From NCBI GenBank assembly GCA_009773805.1, contig WTXA01000002.1:372001-436000 (forward strand): DNA of 64,000 bases, written 5' to 3'. The stretch is from Fusobacteriota bacterium (GTDB lineage Bacteria; Bacillota; TC1). The notes under the pieces are model-generated. The model was not told where the DNA came from. It saw only the letters and a list, made by a program, of their open reading frames with translations, and ran no database searches. Shown one piece after another: positions 17,372 through 25,802 of the stretch. Each line of letters begins with the position of its first letter. The stretch's first letter is position 1. The position numbers and the translations under genes were made by a program.

Positions 17372-18025
17372 TTAGTCCATACCCGTTTTTCTTGCTAGAC
17401 ATATTCTACAAACTCTAAAACCTTTATCCCGCCCTTCACCTAAAGTAGTCTTCGCTTTGTAACCATTTTTTAAGTAACTACAATCACTATAAAGGTGATA
17501 AACACGGTTATATTCATAGTCATCATAATTCTCATCCACTATATATACCTCATCTTCATCCCTCATGTTTTCCTTCAAGTGACTGAAAGTATCCTCCAGC
17601 ATTTCTTTCAAATACTGACTACTCCTAATAAACATTGCTCCTCTAAATACTGGATAACTACCCTCTGCTAAACCAGCCTTCCCCACCAATCTTCTATATA
17701 AAACATAATTATCCAAGGTGAAAGTACCAGTATTCTCCTTAAATGTCGGTCTTAAAAGACTACTGTATAAATTACTAGTCTTCTTAAACTTATTGCTAGT
17801 GACCTTGGAACTATTAAAATCATAGATTATATCATCATAAAGTTTTTTATCCTCGTACCAACCATAACCACTAACCCTTAAGGCCTGTCCCAAGCTATTA
17901 GTTACGCAAAAACTATTATAAACTTGGAATATCAACAACACTAATCCAAAAAACACAATCAATATTATTGGAAATAATATCGCCCCTTCAATTGTTGCAC
18001 TACCTCTTTCATCTTTAAAGTCCAT
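17372..18025 (-). CDS. TadE-like pseudopilin with Cys/His tail
   Basis: The N-terminus DERGSATIEGAILFPIILIVFFGLVLLIF is a type IVb prepilin leader: cleavage after Gly, glutamate at +5, then one hydrophobic helix, as in TadE/TadF. The rest is extracellular. The tail RVYHLYSDCSYLKNG...GFRVCRIC resembles the YHxxxC...CxxC metal-binding-like ending seen on many Firmicute surface proteins. The ATG at 18046 lacks a ribosome site; that at 18025, following GGTGAAG, is preferred and overlaps the pilin stop by 11 nt. Last gene of the Tad operon. Confidence 0.78.
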   Translation of the reverse strand: MDFKDERGSATIEGAILFPIILIVFFGLVLLIFQVYNSFCVTNSLGQALRVSGYGWYEDKKLYDDIIYDFNSSKVTSNKFKKTSNLYSSLLRPTFKENTGTFTLDNYVLYRRLVGKAGLAEGSYPVFRGAMFIRSSQYLKEMLEDTFSHLKENMRDEDEVYIVDENYDDYEYNRVYHLYSDCSYLKNGYKAKTTLGEGRDKGFRVCRICLARKTGMD

Positions 18026-18239
18026 TTGGCACTTCACCAGCTCCATTCATAATCTGACCATCAATGCCATTTATTAAATGATTATACCAGCCAGTTATAA
18101 CATTTCTAAAAGCAAAACCTAAAGCTACTAAAATAACTAAAATAATTACTACTTCTATAGTTTCAATACCCCGATCACCTTTTATAATAAGTTTAAATTT
18201 TTTTTGAATACTTTTAAATAAATTGAAAATAATTTTCAT
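18015..18239 (-). CDS. flp: Flp-family type IVb pilin
   Basis: A 74-residue small pilin: basic cytoplasmic leader, the processing site KGDRG^[18 protein letters not shown] with glutamate at +5, a single hydrophobic helix and a short polar tail. This would be the major subunit of a Tad/Flp adhesive pilus after cleavage by a prepilin peptidase, which is not encoded in this window. An AGGAGG-type site precedes the ATG, and the gene lies 8 nt after tadC. Confidence 0.85.
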   Translation of the reverse strand: MKIIFNLFKSIQKKFKLIIKGDRGIETIEVVIILVILVALGFAFRNVITGWYNHLINGIDGQIMNGAGEVPNGL

Positions 18240-18247
18240 TATACCTC

Positions 18248-19027
18248 CTAAAATACATTGCCATTCATAATAGAAAAAACACTAGGTATCAAGACCAACA
18301 AACTGACACCAATAAATATAATCATCATAGGTAAGACCATTTTGGCAGACCCTTCCTCAGCCAATTGTTTTATCGTCTCCTTCTTTAATTTCCAAGCATC
18401 TTCAGCAAGTCTTATTAAATAACTATTACTATTCCCACCTACTAAATAGAATTGAAGAAAGAAATTTACGAGTTTTATCAGCTCTCGCTCTCTTGTTCCA
18501 AGGATTACTTCATGAAAAGCTGCCTTTCTATTGATACCAAGATTTATCTTATCAAGACTAGACTTAATCAAAGAAAGATAATATCCATAATTATCAGCTG
18601 CGAAATATACTGATAAAGCATTTTCTAAAGTTAGGCCTGCTTGCAGATAAAGCATCAAGGAATTTAAAAATCCCGGATATTCCTTAAAAAACTCTACTTT
18701 CCTATTGTTAACAATATTCTTTAATTTTATATATCTAACTCTTGAAACACCAAATAAAATTGCTAGGGCTAGAAATGCCAAACCAGAATCAATAATAATT
18801 CCTATAAATACTAAAGGTAACATCAACACAATATTATGAAAAACCATATCACGATAACTTTCGATATTTAACGCTAAAGCTTCAATACCATGATATTTTT
18901 TTAATACTTCCTTCTCTTTTAGACTAATAGGTAGCCTATATTTTAATTTAAGAATTAAGGAGAAGGTAATATTCGTAATTACAATAGAAAGACTAAACAC
19001 TAGATAGATAACAAATATTAATCCCAT
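18248..19027 (-). CDS. tadC: Tad pilus assembly membrane protein, TadC-like (T2SSF)
   Basis: A 259-residue membrane protein of the type II secretion F family. It has two N-terminal helices, a cytoplasmic T2SSF domain (FFKEYPGFLNSLMLYLQAGLTLENALSVYF...) and a C-terminal helix pair (MVLPMMIIFIGVSLLVLIP). With TadB it forms the inner-membrane platform that couples the TadA motor to pilin insertion. Its start overlaps tadB by 10 nt. Confidence 0.85.
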   Translation of the reverse strand: MGLIFVIYLVFSLSIVITNITFSLILKLKYRLPISLKEKEVLKKYHGIEALALNIESYRDMVFHNIVLMLPLVFIGIIIDSGLAFLALAILFGVSRVRYIKLKNIVNNRKVEFFKEYPGFLNSLMLYLQAGLTLENALSVYFAADNYGYYLSLIKSSLDKINLGINRKAAFHEVILGTRERELIKLVNFFLQFYLVGGNSNSYLIRLAEDAWKLKKETIKQLAEEGSAKMVLPMMIIFIGVSLLVLIPSVFSIMNGNVF

Positions 19028-19758
19028 ACAACCTCCATTAACTTATTACTTATAAAAAATGAAAAAGCAAATAACAAGCCTACTCCTAAGAAAGTGACTA
19101 TACCAATAATATTAGTAGTTAAAAATATTATCATATCGGGATAGAGAAAACGAAAAGCTAATAACATCAGAAAAGGAATAGCTCTAAGAATAAGAACTTC
19201 AATTCTTTGTTTAGCTAACAATGTTTTAATCTCTCTTTCAACTTCAAGTCTTTCACTTAATATATTATTAGTATTTTCCAAAACTTCCTTAAGGTTGCCA
19301 CCTTTATTTCGAGTAATAGACAAAACATTGCCAAATTCCTTGAAGAAGCCTATCTTATATTTACCTTCCAAGATTATAAAACCCTTCTCATAATTAATAC
19401 CTATTTTATTCCAGTAAATAATCTTATCTAGTTCTTTGCCTAAAAGAGTTTCGTCACCATACATATTACTTAGGTTAAATTTTATTTCGATTAAGGAGTT
19501 ATCAAAGGACTTGCCACTTTTCAAGCAGCCATCAAGTAAATAAATAAAATCCTGAAATTCTAAGAGCATCCTGTCCCTCTTGACCTTTGTTAGATACTTT
19601 TTATAGTAAGGTAATAATATTATAGAGAATAGACTAACCAATACTGAAAACAAAACATTACTAGTTAATGAAATAAAATAAATCAAAACTAATAGATACG
19701 TTGCGAATATTATTTTAACTATTTTCTTATTCCTTTTTAAAATTCTGATTATTTTCAT
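19018..19758 (-). CDS. tadB: Tad pilus assembly membrane protein, TadB-like (T2SSF)
   Basis: A 246-residue membrane protein with two N-terminal helices, a cytoplasmic T2SSF segment (LEFQDFIYLLDGCLKSGKSFDNSL...GNVLSITRNKGGNLKEVL) and two C-terminal helices. It is the partner of TadC in the pilus platform. The start overlaps tadA by 32 nt, showing tight translational coupling. Length is somewhat shorter than in proteobacterial TadB, normal for Firmicutes. Confidence 0.85.
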   Translation of the reverse strand: MKIIRILKRNKKIVKIIFATYLLVLIYFISLTSNVLFSVLVSLFSIILLPYYKKYLTKVKRDRMLLEFQDFIYLLDGCLKSGKSFDNSLIEIKFNLSNMYGDETLLGKELDKIIYWNKIGINYEKGFIILEGKYKIGFFKEFGNVLSITRNKGGNLKEVLENTNNILSERLEVEREIKTLLAKQRIEVLILRAIPFLMLLAFRFLYPDMIIFLTTNIIGIVTFLGVGLLFAFSFFISNKLMEVVWD

Positions 19759-20917
19759 AAATATTTAATTTCTCCTGATTTTTTAATTCACTAATTCTAA
19801 TTAACGCACCCAATTTGTCTCTTTCAAATAAGGTATTTAGTACTAAGGCAGACTCATTCTTCAAGATTTCATAGATTCCTACAAGCTTTCTACCATCATG
19901 TTGCCTTTGTAACTGTATAACTATATCTATTCCACTTTTAATTAAATTCACGCCTACATCTTCTCTTAAATCATTACCCACCAGTACCATGGTTAATAAT
20001 CTCAACAACATGTCTTTGGCACTATTTGCATGACCTGTTGACATTGATCCTTCATGCCCTGTATTCATAGCAGTTAGCATATCAAATGCTTCATGACCCC
20101 TTACTTCTCCAACAATTATTCTGTCAGGTCTCATCCTTAAAGCAGTTTTAATTAACTTTCTAATATCTATGTGTGTATCAAAATTGTCATTATCCAATTG
20201 ACGCCCTTCCAGTCTGATAAGATTTGGAATATTCCTAATGCTTAATTCGGCTGAATCCTCAATTGTTATAAGTCGTTCATCAACTGGTATAAAACCTGCC
20301 AGTAAATTTAGGAAAGTAGTTTTTCCAGAACTAGTACCTCCACTGATAAAAATATTATAGCGACTCCTTACAAGTAATTTTAAAAATTCAAGGGCTTCTT
20401 GATTAATAGTATCCTTAATGAGTAAATCTTCCATTTTTAAAAAGCTTTTATTGAATTTTCTGATTGTTAATACCGGTCCATCTATAGCTATGGGTTTCAG
20501 AACAACATTAACCCTAGATCCATCATCTAATCTAACATCTACAATAGGCTTAGCTTGATTTACTATCTTGTTCATTTTTCCAACAATTGTTTGTATAATA
20601 TTTTCTAATTGATCAGTATTTTCAAATGTTCTATTCTCTCTATATATTTTTCCTGCCTTTTCATAAAATATATATTCAGGCCCATTAACCATGATTTCAT
20701 CAATATCCTTATTTTCTAATAAAATCTGAAGAATATCATAGCGGCAAATACTATTAAACAAATCTCTTATCAAGTTATTCTTATACTCAATTGGCAAAGT
20801 CATATCTCTAGTTCTATCTATAACTTTATCAATTATTAAATCCTTAATTTCAAGTTCACTTGGCAATTCTTTTTTTTTTAATTCTTCAATAATTTCTTCT
20901 TTAAGCTCCCTTTCCAT
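19727..20917 (-). CDS. tadA: Tad pilus ATPase TadA/CpaF
   Basis: The cytoplasmic motor of Tad pilus assembly, 396 residues. An N-terminal helical domain is followed by the secretion-ATPase core with FISGGTSSGKTTFLNLLAG (Walker A), ITIEDSAEL (Asp box), LRMRPDRIIVGEVRGHEAFDML (Walker B) and the histidine box TGHEGSMSTGHANS. All catalytic motifs are intact, so the locus should be powered. GGAGGAGC lies 7 nt before the start, inside the end of the tadZ-like gene (40-nt overlap). Confidence 0.93.
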   Translation of the reverse strand: MERELKEEIIEELKKKELPSELEIKDLIIDKVIDRTRDMTLPIEYKNNLIRDLFNSICRYDILQILLENKDIDEIMVNGPEYIFYEKAGKIYRENRTFENTDQLENIIQTIVGKMNKIVNQAKPIVDVRLDDGSRVNVVLKPIAIDGPVLTIRKFNKSFLKMEDLLIKDTINQEALEFLKLLVRSRYNIFISGGTSSGKTTFLNLLAGFIPVDERLITIEDSAELSIRNIPNLIRLEGRQLDNDNFDTHIDIRKLIKTALRMRPDRIIVGEVRGHEAFDMLTAMNTGHEGSMSTGHANSAKDMLLRLLTMVLVGNDLREDVGVNLIKSGIDIVIQLQRQHDGRKLVGIYEILKNESALVLNTLFERDKLGALIRISELKNQEKLNIYENNQNFKKE

Positions 20918-21834
20918 AAAACAAGCTCCTCCCTATCCTTATTGAATTTTATTTGTCCGTTTTTTATACAAATAATATTATCTAACTGCCCAAGTTCAAT
21001 AGCATCAACAATAACCTTCTTCATACTATTTATATGCATTTTATCCATTTCGCTATTAAGAAGATTACCCTCGATTTGAATATAATATAAATAATCCTCT
21101 ATTTCTCTCATCTTCCAATAAAGTACACCATAGTCCAACACTACATATCTGTATTTTTGAGTTTCTAAAAATTTCATCAAGTGTTTTATAAAAATATCTG
21201 TTAGTTCGTTAATCTCTTCACTTTTAATATCCATCTCTATATAGTCATATTTTTCAATAATATTATGACTAATGATACCAGGGTTGAATTTCTCCTGATT
21301 ATTATGATAGTATAAAGCCTTTAATAGACCTTTGTTACTTGTGTTCCAACCTATACACTTAAAGGGAAAATCAATATTAAAGGACAACATAAAAACCTTG
21401 TTTCCTTCATCTGCAAGTTCCCTAGCAATGAAATGATTTGAGATAGTTGCTGCCGACAAATTATATGGGGAAATAGCAGCAATAATTTCCATTTGTTGAT
21501 CCTTTTCTTCACACCCTACAATTTTTAATATTTCTGCTTTGATCTTTGCCTTAGCTTGATATAGAAATATACCATTTTGATCCTTTTCCTCGGTTAAGAT
21601 AATCATCTTACTATTTCTTATAACCTTTTTGTTCTTTCCACTTATAATAGTATAGCCACTTTCTCCTAAGTTGAACTCATTAATAAAATAGAAATTAATA
21701 TTCTTATGATTCTCTTTAATCAGCTCCTCTCCAATATTTCTGATGACCATATCACCACAGTCATATATCTCCACATCAATCACAACTACCACCTCTGAAT
21801 ACTTTTTATACAAAAGAGAAAGATTTTCAAACAT
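20878..21834 (-). CDS. TadZ/CpaE-like localisation protein with degenerate P-loop
   Basis: First gene of the Tad operon, 318 residues. By position and fold pattern it is TadZ/CpaE: an N-terminal receiver-like half (to about 110) and a MinD/ParA-like half starting EIIAAISPYNLSAATISNHFIARELADEGNKVFMLSF. Where MinD-family ATPases have SPKGGVGKT, this reads SPYNLSAAT, so both P-loop lysines are gone and ATP hydrolysis is unlikely; degenerate TadZ proteins are known to still mark the pilus site. The exact start is uncertain; only a weak AGAAG precedes the ATG. Confidence 0.7.
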   Translation of the reverse strand: MFENLSLLYKKYSEVVVVIDVEIYDCGDMVIRNIGEELIKENHKNINFYFINEFNLGESGYTIISGKNKKVIRNSKMIILTEEKDQNGIFLYQAKAKIKAEILKIVGCEEKDQQMEIIAAISPYNLSAATISNHFIARELADEGNKVFMLSFNIDFPFKCIGWNTSNKGLLKALYYHNNQEKFNPGIISHNIIEKYDYIEMDIKSEEINELTDIFIKHLMKFLETQKYRYVVLDYGVLYWKMREIEDYLYYIQIEGNLLNSEMDKMHINSMKKVIVDAIELGQLDNIICIKNGQIKFNKDREELVLWKGSLKKKLLKN

Positions 21835-21884
21835 TTAACTTCTATCTTACAAAATATGAATATAATTATTATAGGAGGTGCAAA

Positions 21885-22526
21885 ATGAATAAAAAAATAT
21901 ACTTTATCGGAAGTGAAGATTTAAGAAATTATTTAGAAAGGAGTCTGCAGCTTATAGGGTGGAAGATTGAAGACTTCATTGGCTGGAATGTGGATAGCCT
22001 AATAATTTATCAACTAGAACAAGTTGATATTCCCTCATTCCATTTACCAGATAATCTTCTAATAGTTACCAATAACAAAAAACTAAAGGATTACAACAAT
22101 ACTAATATCTTCTACTATCAAATCAACAACCTGAGATTCACCTTTTCTCGTTTTATCATTGAATATATACAAAGACAAACTAACAAGCCATCTGATTTTT
22201 ATGATTCCAAAGAGGTTATTAATCTACTATATACATGTCAAAGTAGCAATCTAGAGAATCTAGTCACACATATTAACAAAAATAATCGTTATGAAGTTAG
22301 AAAGTTAAAGTACTCCAATCATTTAGCTGAACAGCCTATTAAGACAATTATTTATATGGAGGCCCCAGAAAAATCAATAATTATTACCAACTTGTTAACA
22401 ATCTATAGGGGGTATACTTGGATACAAAAAAAAGAACTAAAAGGTCAAAACCCTTTAGCTCCTAAATTATTTATAAATAAAATCGATAAATCTACAACTA
22501 ATAAAATATTAAAACTTCTAAATTAA
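21885..22526 (+). CDS. hypothetical protein divergent from Tad operon
   Basis: A 213-residue soluble protein, AT-rich and lysine/asparagine-rich, that I do not recognise. The N-terminal half (KKIYFIGSEDLRNYLERSLQLIG...LIIYQLEQVDIPSFHLPDNLLIVTNN) alternates strands and helices like a receiver or Rossmann-type fold, comparable in plan to the N-terminal half of TadZ, but no phospho-acceptor pattern is clear. A GGAGG site is 6 nt before the ATG. It is divergently transcribed from tadZ with only 50 nt between, and its 3' end overlaps the next minus-strand gene by 4 nt. Confidence 0.75.
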   Translation: MNKKIYFIGSEDLRNYLERSLQLIGWKIEDFIGWNVDSLIIYQLEQVDIPSFHLPDNLLIVTNNKKLKDYNNTNIFYYQINNLRFTFSRFIIEYIQRQTNKPSDFYDSKEVINLLYTCQSSNLENLVTHINKNNRYEVRKLKYSNHLAEQPIKTIIYMEAPEKSIIITNLLTIYRGYTWIQKKELKGQNPLAPKLFINKIDKSTTNKILKLLN

Positions 22527-23497
22527 AGCAACCCACCATCACCTAATTCAGCAATAAAATTCTTAGTAATCTTAATCTTGGCAACTAATAATGGCAACAC
22601 CAAATCAAGTATAGACATACCACCTCTTAACAAACCAGCTGGTAAGCCAATCAGAGGAATTTTACCCTCATAATAAGCAGCCATGAACATAGCTCCAGGA
22701 AAAACAGGAGAACCATAAATAACCATCTCAACTTTTTCATGCTCCTTGACTGTCTTTAAAGTAAAATCATCAGCATCAACTGACATCCCACCAGTTAAAA
22801 CTACTAAATCAAAGTCCCTCTCAATAAAATCATCAACCGCAGCCCTTATAATACTCTGTTCATCAGGAACAATATTTTGTTCCATCACTTGGTAACCATA
22901 AGTTTCCAACATACCTTGAAGATAAGGTAGGAAAGCATCCTTAATTCTACCTTCATAAACCTCACGCCCTGTTGTAACTACTCCTATTTTCAAACTATTA
23001 ATAGGATATACTTCAACAATAGGCTCTTTTAGCATCTCTACACCAGTTTCTAATAATTCCTGCTCTATTTCCAAAGGAGTTATAGAAAAAGTAGCTACCT
23101 TTGATCCAGCTTCAACAATAGAATATTTTTTCTTGGTTGCAACTTTCATACCATCAATCATATTTAAAGACTTCAACTTTTTACGACTAGTTAACAAAAT
23201 ACCCTTATGATCAGCAAACCCATGTACTTTACCTTCCTTAGGTTCGCTTATAGTAACACCATTTCCACAAGCCTTTGTTCCTAAAATCTTGGCTGCTTCA
23301 TTTTCATGAATTAGCTTACTATCTTCATCAATAATTTTCACATGATACTTACCCATATTTTTTAGAATTTCCACATCTTCAGCTTTAACAACATAACCTC
23401 TCAAATAAGTAATATTCTGATTATTACCAGGTACAATACCTGTTAGCTCATGAGATAATTGTTTTCCAACAGCTTCTTCTATAGCAATAATTTTCAT
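22523..23497 (-). CDS. molybdopterin-binding protein (MoeA/MoCF domain)
   Basis: A 324-residue protein whose C-terminal half is a MoCF/MogA-type domain: IGVVTTGREVYEGRIKDAF, then DLVVLTGGMSVDADDFT with the conserved GGxSxxxDD, and a glycine-rich LIGLPAGLLRGG. The N-terminal half is not the full MoeA scaffold. Such proteins bind molybdopterin and occur with selenium- or xanthine-type molybdenum hydroxylase systems in clostridia; tRNA-Sec elsewhere in this window fits but does not prove that. It follows the transglutaminase-like gene by 11 nt. Confidence 0.82.
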   Translation of the reverse strand: MKIIAIEEAVGKQLSHELTGIVPGNNQNITYLRGYVVKAEDVEILKNMGKYHVKIIDEDSKLIHENEAAKILGTKACGNGVTISEPKEGKVHGFADHKGILLTSRKKLKSLNMIDGMKVATKKKYSIVEAGSKVATFSITPLEIEQELLETGVEMLKEPIVEVYPINSLKIGVVTTGREVYEGRIKDAFLPYLQGMLETYGYQVMEQNIVPDEQSIIRAAVDDFIERDFDLVVLTGGMSVDADDFTLKTVKEHEKVEMVIYGSPVFPGAMFMAAYYEGKIPLIGLPAGLLRGGMSILDLVLPLLVAKIKITKNFIAELGDGGLL

Positions 23498-23508
23498 TCT
23501 TCACCTCT

Positions 23509-25275
23509 TTATATAATAGAATCTTCTTTGGCGATTTCTACATATTTATCAGCCTTAAACTCATAAACTTGCCCATCGACTAATATTTTAGCACCTCCAG
23601 GTGAAGTTTCCAACCAACATTCTAAACCTCTGTCTTTAGTAATATCAAGTAGCGCTATAGCTTTCTCCAAACCATCACCAGTACTAAAATTCCATACTTC
23701 ATCTGGCTGAGCCAATCTATTATCACTATAAATAGAAACATTACCTAAACCATTTAAGTATTCATAAGCCTCTTCAATACTCAATTCTTGTGCACCTACT
23801 AAGGTAACAGGATTTCTCTCCAAAGCAGCTTTCATAAAAGCTTTGAGATAATCCTTGCCTTTAATATCTCTATAAGCAAGAAATGCTAGATCGGCAACTT
23901 CACTATTCTCTCTTCTGCCTTCAAGGTATTTAATTATTTCTTCCCTGCTCATATCATTACCTAATACAATAGGCGCAGTCTCTACAAAATTCTTTTCCTG
24001 AATCTCAGGCAATTGAGGATCTATTTTGCAAAAATCTATTAATCCATCAACTAAATTCTTTTGTTTGTTACAAACCTTAGCTACTATTGTAGCCAGAACT
24101 TCAGGATTAGCTTGTAATTCCCTAACACGCAAACCACTATTTTTAAAAGCCGCTTCAATATCTTTTAAATTAATTCGATCTTCAATAGGGTTACTATAAA
24201 ATTCCATTGCATCAATATCTTCTAATAACTTATTTTGAGTAGAAGTTCCAATCAAATATGGACTACCATGCTCGTAAGGAAAGACCTTCTCAGCTTCAAT
24301 ATAATGTTTCTTGCCAAAAATCTCATGCTCAAATTGGAAACACATTTGTTTTAAGGCAGAATTTCTCAAATAACTAGCAATGGTTGTATAGTCAACTTTT
24401 GTTTCTAGATAATCTGTAATCTTCTCTTTAAAACCTAAATAGGTTTCCTTTGGCATTGTAGCTTCTTTATATATCCTATGTACATAACCTAAGTTGTTAG
24501 CTACAAAAGTGATTTGTTCATTCTCAATCGCTCTTCTAGATTTCATAGAAATCTCAGTACCATTGAACCACATATTTTTTGTAACCAAACGTCTATTATT
24601 AGTTATTTGGCCTGTTCCAACGTCCACAAAATTCTGAGAATGAAGAGGAGTGGCTATCATATAGATATCTTCCATAGGTAGACCACCTATTATATATAAG
24701 GCAGCATAGTACATTGTAGACAAGGAAACGCACTCACCTGCTCCTTTATGATAACCTTCCTTTAAATGAAAGGCTGTCATAGATTCAATAGTTTCTGTTT
24801 TCCAATAAGGTATAGCCTCACTTGTATATTTATCTAGCCCAAAGTGTTTTCTAATATCTATATCAAAGTAGTACTTATCTCCTTCGTAACCAAATAAAGC
24901 ATTGCTTTGTTTTAAGGTATCTAAATCCACAAACTGATCGAACCTTTTTAATTCTTTATCCTTGGTAGTCATTCCCCAAGTATCAAGGTCAAGATTAAAA
25001 TCAAACTGATTCATGATAAATTGCTTAATTCTTTGCAATTTTTTATTTAAATTCATAGTCTCTATATTTTTAAACCAAGGATCTTCCTTCCACTTCCAGA
25101 TAACTGGTGACATAATATTGGCTAAAACCAAAGAAAACATCAACTCAGGGAAGATAAAAATCTCCATATCTGACAAACTTACAGCAGATGAATATTTTTC
25201 CATAGACTCTTTATTATTTTTATCTAGCATTCGCTCACATCCATATAATGTATTTAGTGTTTCCACTTTGTTCAT
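23509..25275 (-). CDS. large uncharacterised protein with transglutaminase-like core
   Basis: A 588-residue soluble protein with no signal peptide. Around residues 175-220, KGAGECVSLSTMYYAALYIIGGLPMEDIYMIATPLHSQNFVDVG has the order of a transglutaminase-like/papain site: Cys182 at a helix start, then His212 with Asn215 and Asp218. Flanking regions match nothing I recognise. The ATG at 25275 lies inside a TGATATAAT extended -10, so the true start is probably downstream (25230 or 25203). It is co-directional with and 11 nt from the molybdopterin-binding gene. Confidence 0.72.
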   Translation of the reverse strand: MNKVETLNTLYGCERMLDKNNKESMEKYSSAVSLSDMEIFIFPELMFSLVLANIMSPVIWKWKEDPWFKNIETMNLNKKLQRIKQFIMNQFDFNLDLDTWGMTTKDKELKRFDQFVDLDTLKQSNALFGYEGDKYYFDIDIRKHFGLDKYTSEAIPYWKTETIESMTAFHLKEGYHKGAGECVSLSTMYYAALYIIGGLPMEDIYMIATPLHSQNFVDVGTGQITNNRRLVTKNMWFNGTEISMKSRRAIENEQITFVANNLGYVHRIYKEATMPKETYLGFKEKITDYLETKVDYTTIASYLRNSALKQMCFQFEHEIFGKKHYIEAEKVFPYEHGSPYLIGTSTQNKLLEDIDAMEFYSNPIEDRINLKDIEAAFKNSGLRVRELQANPEVLATIVAKVCNKQKNLVDGLIDFCKIDPQLPEIQEKNFVETAPIVLGNDMSREEIIKYLEGRRENSEVADLAFLAYRDIKGKDYLKAFMKAALERNPVTLVGAQELSIEEAYEYLNGLGNVSIYSDNRLAQPDEVWNFSTGDGLEKAIALLDITKDRGLECWLETSPGGAKILVDGQVYEFKADKYVEIAKEDSII

Positions 25276-25330
25276 TATATCACAAGTAGATTAAGTTGAC
25301 ATATACATCTACATGCGTCGATATGTATAT
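25274..25330 (-). promoter_or_regulatory. extended -10 promoter with upstream inverted repeat
   Basis: TGATATAAT (25282-25274 on the minus strand) overlaps the first possible start of the transglutaminase-like gene. Upstream, ATATACAT (25301-25308) and ATGTATAT (25323-25330) form a perfect 8-bp inverted repeat with 14 bp between, a candidate operator. A TTGACA at 25296-25301 on the plus strand lacks a good -10 at the right distance. Confidence 0.45.
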
Positions 25331-25498
25331 TCAGCTAACTTTTTCACAGTTTTCACGCTACCAACACATAACAAGACTATACTTGTGCCATAAGTTAAGA
25401 GGAGGTGGTGAATGGAATAACGGGTAAAATAAATAAAGGAGGTATTTAGAATTATAATTAGAGGTATATTAAGAAAATAAGTTAAAGTTTATATTTAA

Positions 25499-25585
25499 AC
25501 AGTAAATATTAATGTATATCGAAAAATATTAAGTATATTTAGACAGTAGATATTAATGTATATTAAAAAAGTATTAAAGTATAGA
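25499..25585. repeat. two-copy imperfect tandem repeat, 44-bp period
   Basis: ACAGTAAATATTAATGTATA starts at 25499 and ACAGTAGATATTAATGTATA at 25543; the similarity continues through an AAAAATATTAAGTAT / AAAAAGTATTAAAGTAT segment. Confidence 0.7.
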
Positions 25586-25647
25586 TAAAAAAAAATTAAT
25601 CAATTAAAAGATTTTAAGATTACTTAAAAAGTTTTAAAAATTAAAAA

Positions 25648-25762
25648 AGTTAAAAACAATGTTCGAAAAGTAAAAAGTCAAAGACAATGTTCGAAAAGTA
25701 AAAAAGTCAAAGACAATGTTCGAAAAGTAAAAAAGTTAAAGACAATGTTCGAAAAGTAAAAA
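25648..25762. repeat. four-copy iteron-like tandem array, 28-29-bp period
   Basis: Four consecutive units begin at 25648, 25676, 25705 and 25734. Each contains the identical 20-mer ACAATGTTCGAAAAGTAAAA, with only the AGT(C/T)AAA(G/A) lead-in varying. No spacers separate the units. Each core includes the palindrome TTCGAA. Confidence 0.95.
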
Positions 25763-25802
25763 AGTAATCTTAAAAAAGTTAAAAAAATAATTTCTTTTCA
25801 TT

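Noticed and set aside
25648-25762. CRISPR array.
   Set aside because: Units are contiguous 28-29-bp repeats without spacers, and no cas genes are nearby.
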